NCBI RefSeq assembly: GCF_004295345.1
Contig: NZ_CP036200.1
Location: 4,279,501 to 4,343,500 of the forward strand
Direction of reading: 5' to 3'
DNA length: 64,000 bases
DNA from: Shewanella maritima
GTDB lineage: Bacteria > Pseudomonadota > Gammaproteobacteria > Enterobacterales > Shewanellaceae
Positions within the stretch are counted from its first letter, which is position 1, and each line of letters opens with the position of its first letter. The position numbers were made by a program, and so were the translations under genes. This document shows positions 56,227 to 64,000 of the stretch, piece by piece. The notes below the pieces were generated by a model. It saw only the letters and a program-made list of their open reading frames with translations, made no database searches and had not been told where the DNA came from.

Positions 56227-57618
56227 TTACCCGTTTGAAGGACTCGTTGCTGTGCTTTGCTCAGGGGTAATATTAGCGGCGATGGTTTTCATCGCACTGG
56301 TTAATTGAGTTAACTGCGCCTTAGTAATGGTATAAGGCGGGGTAATGTAAATGACATTACCAAAGGGTCTTATCCAAACGCCTAAATCAATAAAGGCTTT
56401 TTGCAGTAACCCGATATTGATGGGGCTATCCATTTCTAATACGCCGACCGCACCAATAATGCGCACATCGGTTACGTGTGGTAGGTTAATCGCACCCTCA
56501 AGCTCTTGAGTCATTTGCTCATCTATAGCGCTTACCTGCTGCTGCCAATGACCTTGCTGTAATATCGCCAGGCTTGCATCGGCTGCAGTGCAGGCTAGCG
56601 GGTTGCCCATAAAGGTTGGGCCGTGCATAAACACACCGGCTGGTGAGTCGCTGATCCCTTGAGCAACTTTGTCGCTGCATAGCGTAGCCGCAAGTGAGAT
56701 ATAACCACCAGTCAGCGCCTTGCCCAAGCATAAAATGTCGGGCTCAATGCCTGCGTGCTCATAGGCAAATAGTTTGCCTGTACGCCCAAAGCCTGTTGCA
56801 ATCTCATCGAGAATAAGCAGAACGTCGTATTTATCACATAATGCTCTTACCGCTTTTAAGTACTGCGCGCTATAAAAATGCATGCCGCCAGCAGCTTGCA
56901 TTATCGGCTCGATAATTAATGCAGCGATTTCATGGTGGCGTTGCTTTAACACCGCCTCTAGGGCATCAACGTCAGCAGTATTCATCGCACCGCCAAATTT
57001 ACAGCTTGGCGCAGGTGCGAAGATTTGTTCAGTCACAGCTTCACTAAACATGGTATGCATACCGCTATCAGGGTCACAAACACTCATCGCGGCAAAGGTA
57101 TCACCATGGTAGCCACGTTTTACCGTGAGCATTTTTTGCTTTTGGGCTGAGACTTGCTGGTTGCTAGTTTCTTGCCCCTTTCCTTGCCCTTGCCGCTTTC
57201 CTTGCCCTTCACCTTGCCAGAACTGCATCGCCATTTTCATTGCGACTTCTACTGCAATTGAGCCTGAGTCAGCTAAAAATACTTTAGTCAGGTTAGGGCA
57301 GGTCATCTCCACTAAACGCTTTGAAAGATTTACCGCTGGCGCGTGGGTGAGGCCGCCAAACATCACATGGCTAAGTTGCTGCAACTGATTTTGCATGGCA
57401 GATAAGATTTGTTCATTGCCATAACCGTGTATACACGCCCACCAAGAACTAGTGCCGTCAATTACTACCTGGCCGTCAGCTAATGTTAGTTCACAGCCTT
57501 GGGCAGACGTTACACCGGTCACTTCAACAGGGTTGGTCATTGAGGTGTAAGGGTGCCAAATGTGCTTTTTGTCGAATTCAAAATCAATTGCAGAGGGAGT
57601 ATGCTTAGTGGTGTTCAT
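56227..57618 (-). CDS. bioA: Adenosylmethionine-8-amino-7-oxononanoate aminotransferase BioA
   Basis: A 463-residue PLP enzyme that converts KAPA to DAPA in biotin synthesis using SAM as amino donor. N-terminal KKHIWHPYTSM, SSWWACIHGYGN, KRGYHGDTFAAMSVCDP, the ILDEIATGFGRTG motif and the PLP Lys in CLGKALTGGYI are visible. Compared with E. coli BioA (429 residues) there is a low-complexity insertion near residues 135-158 rich in Gly, Gln and Lys. It diverges from bioBFCD; no classical BirA operator was recognised in the 99-bp gap. Confidence 0.95.
   Translation of the reverse strand: MNTTKHTPSAIDFEFDKKHIWHPYTSMTNPVEVTGVTSAQGCELTLADGQVVIDGTSSWWACIHGYGNEQILSAMQNQLQQLSHVMFGGLTHAPAVNLSKRLVEMTCPNLTKVFLADSGSIAVEVAMKMAMQFWQGEGQGKRQGQGKGQETSNQQVSAQKQKMLTVKRGYHGDTFAAMSVCDPDSGMHTMFSEAVTEQIFAPAPSCKFGGAMNTADVDALEAVLKQRHHEIAALIIEPIMQAAGGMHFYSAQYLKAVRALCDKYDVLLILDEIATGFGRTGKLFAYEHAGIEPDILCLGKALTGGYISLAATLCSDKVAQGISDSPAGVFMHGPTFMGNPLACTAADASLAILQQGHWQQQVSAIDEQMTQELEGAINLPHVTDVRIIGAVGVLEMDSPINIGLLQKAFIDLGVWIRPFGNVIYITPPYTITKAQLTQLTSAMKTIAANITPEQSTATSPSNG
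57171..57219. repeat. Short imperfect repeats inside bioA
   Basis: Several copies of TTGCCC / CTTTCCTTGCCC (GGCAAGG on the coding strand) encode the Gly-Gln-Lys insertion. The position is on the surface-side segment between an Ala/Met-rich helix and the KRGYHGD motif. Confidence 0.6.
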
Positions 57619-57717
57619 TTTTTAACCGTTAGTATAGTTTGCGCCACTGGTCAGATTGACAGTTTACGGCCTCAAAGTATCCTAGCCAACAGAAAATCAT
57701 AAAAAGGATAGGTTGTT

Positions 57718-58782
57718 ATGTCGTTAGCTATTGTTCGTCACGATTGGACTAAAGCTGAAATTGAAGCTCTGTTTGCGCTGCCAATGAATGATCTCTTGTT
57801 TAAGGCGCATAGTATCCATCGTGAAAACTTTGACCCTAACGAAGTGCAGATAAGCCGTTTACTTTCGATTAAAACTGGCGCTTGTCCTGAAGATTGTAAG
57901 TATTGCCCGCAAAGTGCTCGTTATGACACGGGGCTTGAAAAAGAGCGCTTGATGGAAATTGAAAAAGTGCTAACCGAGGCAAAAAGTGCCAAAGCCGCTG
58001 GTGCATCACGCTTTTGCATGGGCGCGGCCTGGCGTAACCCGCGTGAGCGCGACATGCCATACCTAACGCAAATGGTAAAAGATGTTAAAGCGCTGGGTAT
58101 GGAAACCTGCATGACACTGGGCATGTTGTCAAAAGAGCAGTCTGATCAGTTAGCAGACGCTGGCCTAGATTATTACAACCACAACCTAGATACCTCACCT
58201 GAGTACTATGGCGACATTATTACCACGCGTACCTATCAAAATCGTTTAGATACCCTAGACAATGTGCGCGCATCAGGCATGAAAGTTTGCTCTGGCGGTA
58301 TTGTCGGCATGGGTGAGCAAGCAAGTGATCGTGCAGGTCTTATTCAGCAGCTCGCTAATATGGATAAGCACCCAGATTCTGTACCAATTAATATGCTGGT
58401 TAAAGTTGCAGGTACGCCATTTGAGAAGCTAGATGATCTCGACCCGCTTGAGTTTGTCCGCACCATTGCTGTTGCCCGTATTACTATGCCACTGTCGCGA
58501 GTTCGTTTATCAGCTGGGCGCGAGAATATGACCGAAGAGCTACAGTCTATGTGTTTCTTTGCTGGTGCCAACTCAATTTTCTATGGCTGCAAACTACTTA
58601 CCACACCAAACCCAGAAGAAAACGACGACATGATGTTGTTTAAGAAACTGGGCTTGCACCCTGAGCAAGGTCCTCAAGCCGTTGCTGATGCCGATCTTGA
58701 TAAAGATGAGCAACTTATTGCTAGCGCAAAAGCCAAAAAAGATCGTGACACCATGCAGTTTTATGATGCAGCTGCGCTGTAA
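57718..58782 (+). CDS. bioB: Biotin synthase BioB
   Basis: A 354-residue radical SAM enzyme that inserts sulfur into dethiobiotin. The SAM [4Fe-4S] motif CxxxCxxC is in [13 protein letters not shown] near residue 55. The [2Fe-2S] ligands lie in [26 protein letters not shown] and RLSAGRE. First gene of bioBFCD. Confidence 0.97.
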   Translation: MSLAIVRHDWTKAEIEALFALPMNDLLFKAHSIHRENFDPNEVQISRLLSIKTGACPEDCKYCPQSARYDTGLEKERLMEIEKVLTEAKSAKAAGASRFCMGAAWRNPRERDMPYLTQMVKDVKALGMETCMTLGMLSKEQSDQLADAGLDYYNHNLDTSPEYYGDIITTRTYQNRLDTLDNVRASGMKVCSGGIVGMGEQASDRAGLIQQLANMDKHPDSVPINMLVKVAGTPFEKLDDLDPLEFVRTIAVARITMPLSRVRLSAGRENMTEELQSMCFFAGANSIFYGCKLLTTPNPEENDDMMLFKKLGLHPEQGPQAVADADLDKDEQLIASAKAKKDRDTMQFYDAAAL

Positions 58783-58823
58783 CACTTAACTGGCAGTTCG
58801 ATAAAGTATCTTTAGGCTCATTG

Positions 58824-59984
58824 ATGATAAAGTTAGAGAGCATGGTGCATCCACTCCAAGCTAAAATGGCGCAGAAAACCAAGCAATTAGCAGATGCCGG
58901 TAGATTGCGTCAGCGCCGCGTTGTGGGCGCTGGGTTAATTGATTTTAGCCACAATGACTATCTTGGTTTGGCAAGCTGTGAGCCAATGAAAGCAGCTGCC
59001 ACTGAGGGCGCTGAGCGTTATGGTGTTGGCGCGAAAGCCTCACCACTTGTTTCTGGATATAGTCAGGCGCATCAAGCCCTAGAGCAGGCTCTTTGCCAGG
59101 CGACTGGCCATCAAGCTTGTTTGCTATTTTGCTCAGGGTTTAGTGCTAATTCAGCTTTAATAGAAACCCTATTTGATAGTGATAACACAGTTGTCGCTGA
59201 CAAGCTTATTCACGCCAGTGTTATTGATGGTATCAAGCATAGTGGCGCGAAACTAAAACGCTTTTTACACAACGATATAGAAAGCGCGCAGCGAATCCTG
59301 ACCAAACTTGAACCTACAGTGGTGTTGACTGAAAGTACATTTAGTATGGACGGGGATAAAGCGCCACTTAACGAGTTATCAGCGCTTTGCAAGCAACACG
59401 GCAGCTGGCTGATTGTCGATGACGCCCACGGTTTTGGGATAACGGGCATTGGTGAACAGGTTAACAGTAACGGGCTAAGCGCAGTTACAGCTGACATTGC
59501 TGATATTCAAGTGGTCACTTTTGGTAAAGCACTCGGTTGTCAGGGCGCTGCGGTATTAGGCTCACAGCAGGTAATTGATTATTTAGTTGCTAATGCTCGC
59601 CACTATATTTACTCCACAGCCTTATCGCCTGCCAATGCTCATGTGGCGCTTGCGGCAATTAACTATATCCAAGCCACGCCAACGCTAATCGACAAGCTAA
59701 ATAATAATATTGCCCTGTTTCGGTCGCTGTATCAGCAATCTGATGTGAGCAGTCAGTATCTATTAGCTGATTCTGCTACACCTATTCAGCCAATCATTAT
59801 TGGTGCAGATAGCGAAGTTGTTGCGCTGGCAAATAAGCTATCAAAGCTTGGCTTTGTAGTGGGCGCAATACGCTCGCCAACGGTGCCCAAAGGTGCTGCC
59901 AGATTGCGGATTACCTTATCTGCCACTCATACAAGCGAGCAAATTACCAATTTGGTTGATGCGTTATCTTTGTCTTTAAGTTAG
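58824..59984 (+). CDS. bioF: 8-amino-7-oxononanoate synthase BioF
   Basis: A PLP enzyme of 386 residues that condenses pimeloyl-ACP (or -CoA) with alanine to make KAPA. Visible are FSHNDYLGLAS, SGYSQAHQALE, the DDAHGFGITG motif near residue 190 and the PLP Lys in TFGKALGCQGAAVLG near 236. The ATG at 58824 is preferred over the TTG before it. Confidence 0.96.
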   Translation: MIKLESMVHPLQAKMAQKTKQLADAGRLRQRRVVGAGLIDFSHNDYLGLASCEPMKAAATEGAERYGVGAKASPLVSGYSQAHQALEQALCQATGHQACLLFCSGFSANSALIETLFDSDNTVVADKLIHASVIDGIKHSGAKLKRFLHNDIESAQRILTKLEPTVVLTESTFSMDGDKAPLNELSALCKQHGSWLIVDDAHGFGITGIGEQVNSNGLSAVTADIADIQVVTFGKALGCQGAAVLGSQQVIDYLVANARHYIYSTALSPANAHVALAAINYIQATPTLIDKLNNNIALFRSLYQQSDVSSQYLLADSATPIQPIIIGADSEVVALANKLSKLGFVVGAIRSPTVPKGAARLRITLSATHTSEQITNLVDALSLSLS

Positions 59985-60074
59985 CTGAGTAGGCTCATCG
60001 GTGCATCCGTAGAACGATACAAAGGCAAAAACCATTTTTATCACACAAACAGTTTTAAGAGCCGTATTAACTTT

Positions 60075-60911
60075 ATGACATCAAAGCCGAACGTCGCCAA
60101 CACATTTTCTCAAGCTGCCACTTGTTATAAGCAGCATGACGTGGTGCAACGGCAAACCGCATCGCGCTTACATGAGTTAATGCACAAGCAAGATATCGCT
60201 GCGCCCTTGAAAGGCCCGTTACTTGATATTGGCTGTGGTCCAGGTACGGATTTTTCAGCATTTAGCCAAGTAGACCAAGTAACTGGTGTTGATATTGCGC
60301 CAGGAATGCTAGCTCAGCTAGGTGCTAATTTTCCCGAGTATCAGACCTTACAATGCGATGTGCAAAACCTAACGCTTAGCGATGACTGTACAGCCAATGT
60401 GTATTCAAACCTCGCGCTGCAGTGGTGTGACAATTTACCCAAAGCGACATCACAGCTTAATCGCGTGCTATTGCCATCTGGCAACTGTTTTATTGCGACT
60501 GTGGTCGATGGCAGTTTGCCTGAACTTAAGGCGCTTGGATTCAGAGTAAACCGCTTTTTAAGCATGCCCAAAGTGATGAGTGCTTTTGGCGTCGTCAGTG
60601 GCGCCAATTTGCAAGCAGTAACTGGTGAGCCGTGCGCTAGCGAGCAGTCGCTGGTCAGTCAAAACTGGTTGATCAAACACGCCAAAGTTGAAAAGGTGAC
60701 CGTGCATTTTGATAGCCTTAAATCGCTGTTATATTCCATAAAAGGTGTGGGCGCATCTGTAAGCTCAGACAGTGAAGCGGGTGAGGCGTTAACTAAGTCT
60801 CAATGGCGACAAAGACAAAAGTTGGCTGAGGGGTTAAGAACTACCGAGGGCATACCTTTGACTTACCATATCGCCATTATTCACGCTGAAAAGTTAGCGA
60901 CAAAGGCCTAG
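60075..60911 (+). CDS. bioC: Malonyl-ACP O-methyltransferase BioC
   Basis: A 278-residue SAM methyltransferase that masks malonyl-ACP to start pimelate synthesis. Motif I LLDIGCGPGTDFSAF lies near residue 50, then GVDIAPGMLAQ and the SNLALQWC signature typical of BioC. The C-terminal region includes LLYSIKGVGAS. Located between bioF and bioD. BioH, needed to remove the methyl group, is not in this window. Confidence 0.93.
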   Translation: MTSKPNVANTFSQAATCYKQHDVVQRQTASRLHELMHKQDIAAPLKGPLLDIGCGPGTDFSAFSQVDQVTGVDIAPGMLAQLGANFPEYQTLQCDVQNLTLSDDCTANVYSNLALQWCDNLPKATSQLNRVLLPSGNCFIATVVDGSLPELKALGFRVNRFLSMPKVMSAFGVVSGANLQAVTGEPCASEQSLVSQNWLIKHAKVEKVTVHFDSLKSLLYSIKGVGASVSSDSEAGEALTKSQWRQRQKLAEGLRTTEGIPLTYHIAIIHAEKLATKA

Positions 60912-60969
60912 CTTTTAACTGGCTTATTTGTAACTACTAGCAAAGCGCGATAGTAAAAGGATAAAGACA

Positions 60970-61665
60970 TTGATTTACTTTGTGACAGGAACCGATACCG
61001 ATAGCGGCAAAACCTTGGTGTCATCGGCGCTGCTGTCTTTAGCTAAAGGCAGTAAATTTGGCTTAAAACCTATAGCGTCAGGTTGTGAAGTGACAAGTGA
61101 AGGGCTCCGTAACGCCGATGCCTTAGCCTTGATGGAACAGGCTAATGTGGAGCTTGATTATCACACTGTTAACCCTATCGCGTTTGAGCCTGCTATAGCG
61201 CCGCATATTGCCGCGGCCAATCAAGGGGTAGCGCTAACTGAGCAGCGGGTCGTTGAGCTAATAAACCAGGCACCAATAAAGGATGTTGACTTTGCCTTAA
61301 TCGAAGGCGCTGGTGGCTGGCTGTTACCATTAGGCGGCGATCAGCTTATGTCTCGGGCGATTAAGCAGCTTAATCAAGGTTTAAGTCGCGATGGTGAGAT
61401 ACTCGGTGTGATACTGGTTGTGGGCATGAAACTTGGATGTTTGAACCATGCGCTGTTAACTCAGCAAGCGATTGAGGCTGATGGGCTGGAAATTGCGGGT
61501 TGGTTTGCCAATCAAGTGGACGGGGAAATGAGTGAAATTGAAGCCAACTTAGCGAGTTTAAAAACGCTAATGACTAGCCCATTTCTTGGCTATATTCCTC
61601 ACCTCGATAACGCAAATGCTGAGCAAGCAAGTCAGTTCATTGATATTGAAAAACTCACGACATAA
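60970..61665 (+). CDS. bioD: Dethiobiotin synthetase BioD
   Basis: A 231-residue ATPase that closes the ureido ring of DAPA. The P-loop FVTGTDTDSGKTLVS is at the N-terminus, the KPIASG motif near residue 35 and the EGAGGWLLPL motif near 113. The start codon is TTG or the frame start at 60970, preceded by AAAGGATAAAG. Last gene of bioBFCD. Confidence 0.95.
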   Translation: MIYFVTGTDTDSGKTLVSSALLSLAKGSKFGLKPIASGCEVTSEGLRNADALALMEQANVELDYHTVNPIAFEPAIAPHIAAANQGVALTEQRVVELINQAPIKDVDFALIEGAGGWLLPLGGDQLMSRAIKQLNQGLSRDGEILGVILVVGMKLGCLNHALLTQQAIEADGLEIAGWFANQVDGEMSEIEANLASLKTLMTSPFLGYIPHLDNANAEQASQFIDIEKLTT

Positions 61666-61728
61666 ATCGAAAACCACTAGCTTGCATTTGAGCAATAGAT
61701 ATCACGATATATAACACCATATATAAAT

Positions 61729-61935
61729 AACCTGAGCTCGGGATAATAAAACGGTTTCTAACGGCTATTTTTGCCCGTATCTTAGTAGAGAGAGCGTTGA
61801 AGCCACTTGCAATAGACTAGCTATTGACGCGTAGCTTCGCCTTGAACTAAACAAAACTATCTCGCTATAAACTTAATGCGGGGTATAGCTCTGGATGAGA
61901 GAGCCATTGGCACTTCCTTATCCCGAGTTCAGGTT
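61729..61935. mobile_element. MITE, 207 bp, with 4-bp target duplication
   Basis: The 18-bp terminal inverted repeats are AACCTGAGCTCGGGATAA on the left and, inverted, AACCTGAACTCGGGATAA on the right (one mismatch). The element is flanked on both sides by AAAT (61725-61728 and 61936-61939). It carries no ORF. I recall similar ends in Shewanella genomes, but this was not checked. It was inserted in the gap after bioD. Confidence 0.85.
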
Positions 61936-61973
61936 AAATAGTAGCGTTAAGACAATTAAAGCTACGAACAAAC

Positions 61974-62003
61974 AAAAAACCGCATATCACTATGCAGTTT
62001 TTT
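61974..62003 (-). terminator. Probable terminator of astB
   Basis: Arms AAAAAACCGCAT and ATGCAGTTTTTT form a mostly paired stem with a loop of about 6 nt. On the minus strand it lies about 40 bp beyond the astB stop. Confidence 0.55.
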
Positions 62004-62044
62004 AGTGTCCATTCTTTATTGAACTGATTAGCAGTCGTTAGCGT

Positions 62045-63379
62045 TTATTTTTGGAACTGGTAAACGCTGCCAAGTTTTAAGACTTGGGTTAATTCATCAA
62101 GTGCGGTGCGCGACTCTATAATTAACTGTGGGTCAGCTAAATCAGCAACCGTTAGCGTATCGCGATAGTGCTTATCTACCCAGGTATTTAAGCGAGTAAA
62201 TAGTGCATCATTCATTAAGGTGTGTTGGTTAACCGCAGCCACTTCTTGCTCGTTCATTGCTACACGTAAACGCAGACAAGCTGGGCCGCCACCATTCTGC
62301 ATGCTTTGCTTCACGTCATAGTAGCGCACTTGCTTAATCGGTGTGCCAAGTGTCACTAGCTCGTTTAGATAAGCGTGAACCGCTGGGTTTTCTTCACAAT
62401 CTGTTGGCGCAATGATCGCCATTTCACCGTTTGGTAGGGTGATGATTTGCGTGTTGAACAGGTAGCTCTTAACCGCATCTTGAATTGAAACCTGCTCAGT
62501 TGCCACTTTCACAAAGTGTACGTCAGCGTTCATTTTTCGGCGGATTTCATCAAACTTAGCTGCCGTATCTACAAATGCCTGTTCGTGGTAGAACAGCACA
62601 TTTTGGTTGCCCACAGAAATAACGTCGTTATGGAATACACCCTGGTCAATGACATCAGGATTTTGCTGCATGAATACGCAGCTTTCATCATCTAATTGAT
62701 GCAAACGCGCAACAGCTTGAGAAGCTTCAAGGGTTTGACGGGCAGGGAATTTCTTTGGCTTAGGCGCATTTGGGTTCATCGCCTGTTGGCCGTATACAAA
62801 TAGCTCAACGCCAGCGTGACCATAATCGCTACATAGGCGCGTATGGTTTGCAGCACCTTCGTCACCAAAGCTTGCATGCTCAGGTAAATGTTGGTGATGC
62901 TGGAAGTGTTTCTCATCGCTAAATGTTGCTTTTAAGATGTTGCCGGTAGTTGTTGGCTCGATTGAGCGGTGAAGCTTGTCAACCAGATTCGCTGGAGTGA
63001 AGTGTACTTTACCATTACGAGTATCGGCTGATGGCGATACGGTTGCAGCGTTTGCCGTCCACATACTTGACGCGCTGCAGCAGGCATTTAATAGCATAGG
63101 TGCTTGTTTAGCTGCTTGGGTTAACACTTCCGCGTCACTGCCGCTAAAGCCCATACGACGAAGCGAATAAAGATCAGGACGCTCTTGCGGCGCTAATACA
63201 CCTTGAACCATGCCTAAGTCAGCCAAGGCTTTTGCTTTGGCTAAGCCTTGCTTGGCAGCGGCTTTTGGGTTTGATGCTTGCGCAGCGTTGCTATAAGAGG
63301 CTACGTTACCAAAAGATAAGCCAGCATAGTTGTGGGTTGGGCCAACCAGTCCATCAAAGTTCGCTTCGAAGTGTTTCAT
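62045..63379 (-). CDS. astB: N-succinylarginine dihydrolase AstB
   Basis: A 444-residue enzyme of the arginine succinyltransferase (AST) pathway that hydrolyses succinylarginine to succinylornithine, ammonia and CO2. The N-terminal [18 protein letters not shown], the [17 protein letters not shown] block and the catalytic Cys segment [10 protein letters not shown] near residue 372 are visible. The rest of the ast genes are not in the window. It diverges from topA. Confidence 0.95.
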   Translation of the reverse strand: MKHFEANFDGLVGPTHNYAGLSFGNVASYSNAAQASNPKAAAKQGLAKAKALADLGMVQGVLAPQERPDLYSLRRMGFSGSDAEVLTQAAKQAPMLLNACCSASSMWTANAATVSPSADTRNGKVHFTPANLVDKLHRSIEPTTTGNILKATFSDEKHFQHHQHLPEHASFGDEGAANHTRLCSDYGHAGVELFVYGQQAMNPNAPKPKKFPARQTLEASQAVARLHQLDDESCVFMQQNPDVIDQGVFHNDVISVGNQNVLFYHEQAFVDTAAKFDEIRRKMNADVHFVKVATEQVSIQDAVKSYLFNTQIITLPNGEMAIIAPTDCEENPAVHAYLNELVTLGTPIKQVRYYDVKQSMQNGGGPACLRLRVAMNEQEVAAVNQHTLMNDALFTRLNTWVDKHYRDTLTVADLADPQLIIESRTALDELTQVLKLGSVYQFQK

Positions 63380-63803
63380 TCGTATTCCTTGAAGTCAGTG
63401 AATTATTGTAATTATGGGGGCAAACTGCCGTGATTAGCGAGTTTTTGCAACAAAAGTCTATTGCATAAAAATAGAACTTCGCCACCGAATGTTTTGCACA
63501 ATACTGCATCTCAGTGGTTGCTAATTTACCGCCAGTATACTCATGCGCAAGGGCTTCACAAGTCGTACTATTTTTGTCCAATATAATAAAAGTGACTAAA
63601 AATGCACAATAGTGATTGCTTGTTAGGTAAATATGAAATATTACTTTTTAATAACGCAAAAAATTTTTTTACATTTTTTTAATTTGATTAAAAAATGGCA
63701 CACTGGACACATAAAAACGCGATTAACTTGAAACTCGCGGCGCAACACTCTATATATGTAACCAATTTTCTATCCTTTGAGACTATTTGGCGTAAATTAA
63801 TTT
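63380..63803. other. Divergent region astB/topA
   Basis: 424 bp with no supported gene. It is AT-rich, with A/T tracts around 63655-63700. It must hold both promoters. No CRP or ArgR box was recognised with confidence. Confidence 0.5.
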
Positions 63804-64000
63804 ATGGGTAAATCGCTAGTTATTGTCGAATCACCGGCCAAAGCCAAGACAATCAACAAATATCTTGGTAAAGAATACATCGTTAAGTCGAGTGTAGGTC
63901 ACGTCCGTGATTTGCCAACGTCGTCGACATCAGATGGCAGCAAGGGCGGCAAAACTGCTGCTGAAGTGCGCAAAATGTCACCTGAAGAAAAAGCCAAATA
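63804..64000 (+). CDS. topA: DNA topoisomerase I, N-terminal fragment
   Basis: The first 65 codons of topA run off the end of the window. [20 protein letters not shown] and [12 protein letters not shown] are the start of the TOPRIM domain of bacterial topoisomerase I, which relaxes negative supercoils. The segment [11 protein letters not shown] before [14 protein letters not shown] is also typical of Shewanella-like TopA. Confidence 0.95.
   Translation, partial: MGKSLVIVESPAKAKTINKYLGKEYIVKSSVGHVRDLPTSSTSDGSKGGKTAAEVRKMSPEEKAK

Noticed and set aside
56129..56308. Possible 59-codon membrane protein gene on the plus strand
   Set aside because: It has an AGGAGAG upstream but its hydrophobic second half is the antisense of bioA's conserved end.
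57619..57717. BirA operator between bioA and bioB
   Set aside because: No TTGTnAACC-type arm with an inverted partner at the normal spacing could be found.
63354..63581. 75-codon minus-strand frame upstream of astB
   Set aside because: Overlaps the astB start, has no ribosome site or recognisable protein features.

Overview
This window reads as chromosomal DNA of a marine or aquatic gammaproteobacterium, most likely Shewanella or a close relative. The evidence is the protein sequences and the gene neighbourhoods: csiV-mfd-lolCDE, suhB-trmJ-cysE-iscRSUA-hscBA-fdx, ybaN-apt-dnaX-ybaB, acs next to an SLC5-fused histidine kinase, bioA/bioBFCD, and astB next to topA. No rRNA, tRNA, prophage, plasmid or CRISPR locus was recognised. 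It is mostly core genome with a few accessory spots.

Layout. 0-10 kb: 3' end of nagZ, a gene-free stretch that may encode a small RNA, then csiV-mfd and a PilZ-like gene on the minus strand facing lolCDE. 10-16 kb: comEC (frameshifted), msbA-lpxK-ycaR (lipid A export and synthesis) and a frameshifted outer-membrane protein gene. 17-22 kb: a pyruvate-type module of a CstA/BtsT transporter and the BtsS/BtsR two-component system. Transporter and sensor are frameshifted, and a striking array of seven heptamers at 20-22 bp spacing lies upstream of the transporter. 22-24 kb: an orphan ParA with a small partner, a PilZ protein and PsiE. 24-32 kb: suhB, trmJ, cysE and the complete isc Fe-S operon behind two abutting IscR-type sites. 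32-36.4 kb: a DksA/TraR-like protein, dusC and a three-gene copper-RiPP (HvfABC/bufferin-type) cluster. The precursor of that cluster carries 13 EGKCG motifs, each centred on one Cys. 36.5-42.4 kb: a CRP-type microprotein gene, ybaN, apt, a giant dnaX with a conserved programmed -1 frameshift signal, ybaB and grxA. 42-50 kb: radD, acs and the CrbS-like kinase. 50-56 kb: an accessory stretch with a GST, a MITE between two copies of a terminator segment, a beta-hydroxyacid dehydrogenase and a TonB-dependent receptor that share an operator-like motif. 56-64 kb: biotin genes, a second MITE with a 4-bp target duplication, astB and the start of topA.

Five apparent single-base losses break three or more otherwise conserved genes (comEC, an OMP gene, btsT, btsS twice). 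All lie between 12.3 and 21.5 kb and each is next to a short homopolymer. A local sequencing or assembly problem is at least as likely as real gene decay.

The most interesting system is the HvfABC-type RiPP locus (34.1-36.4 kb). It has an intrinsic terminator between precursor and enzymes and an 18-bp triple repeat between enzyme and partner. Next are the heptamer array at btsT and the dnaX gene with its very long acidic linker.
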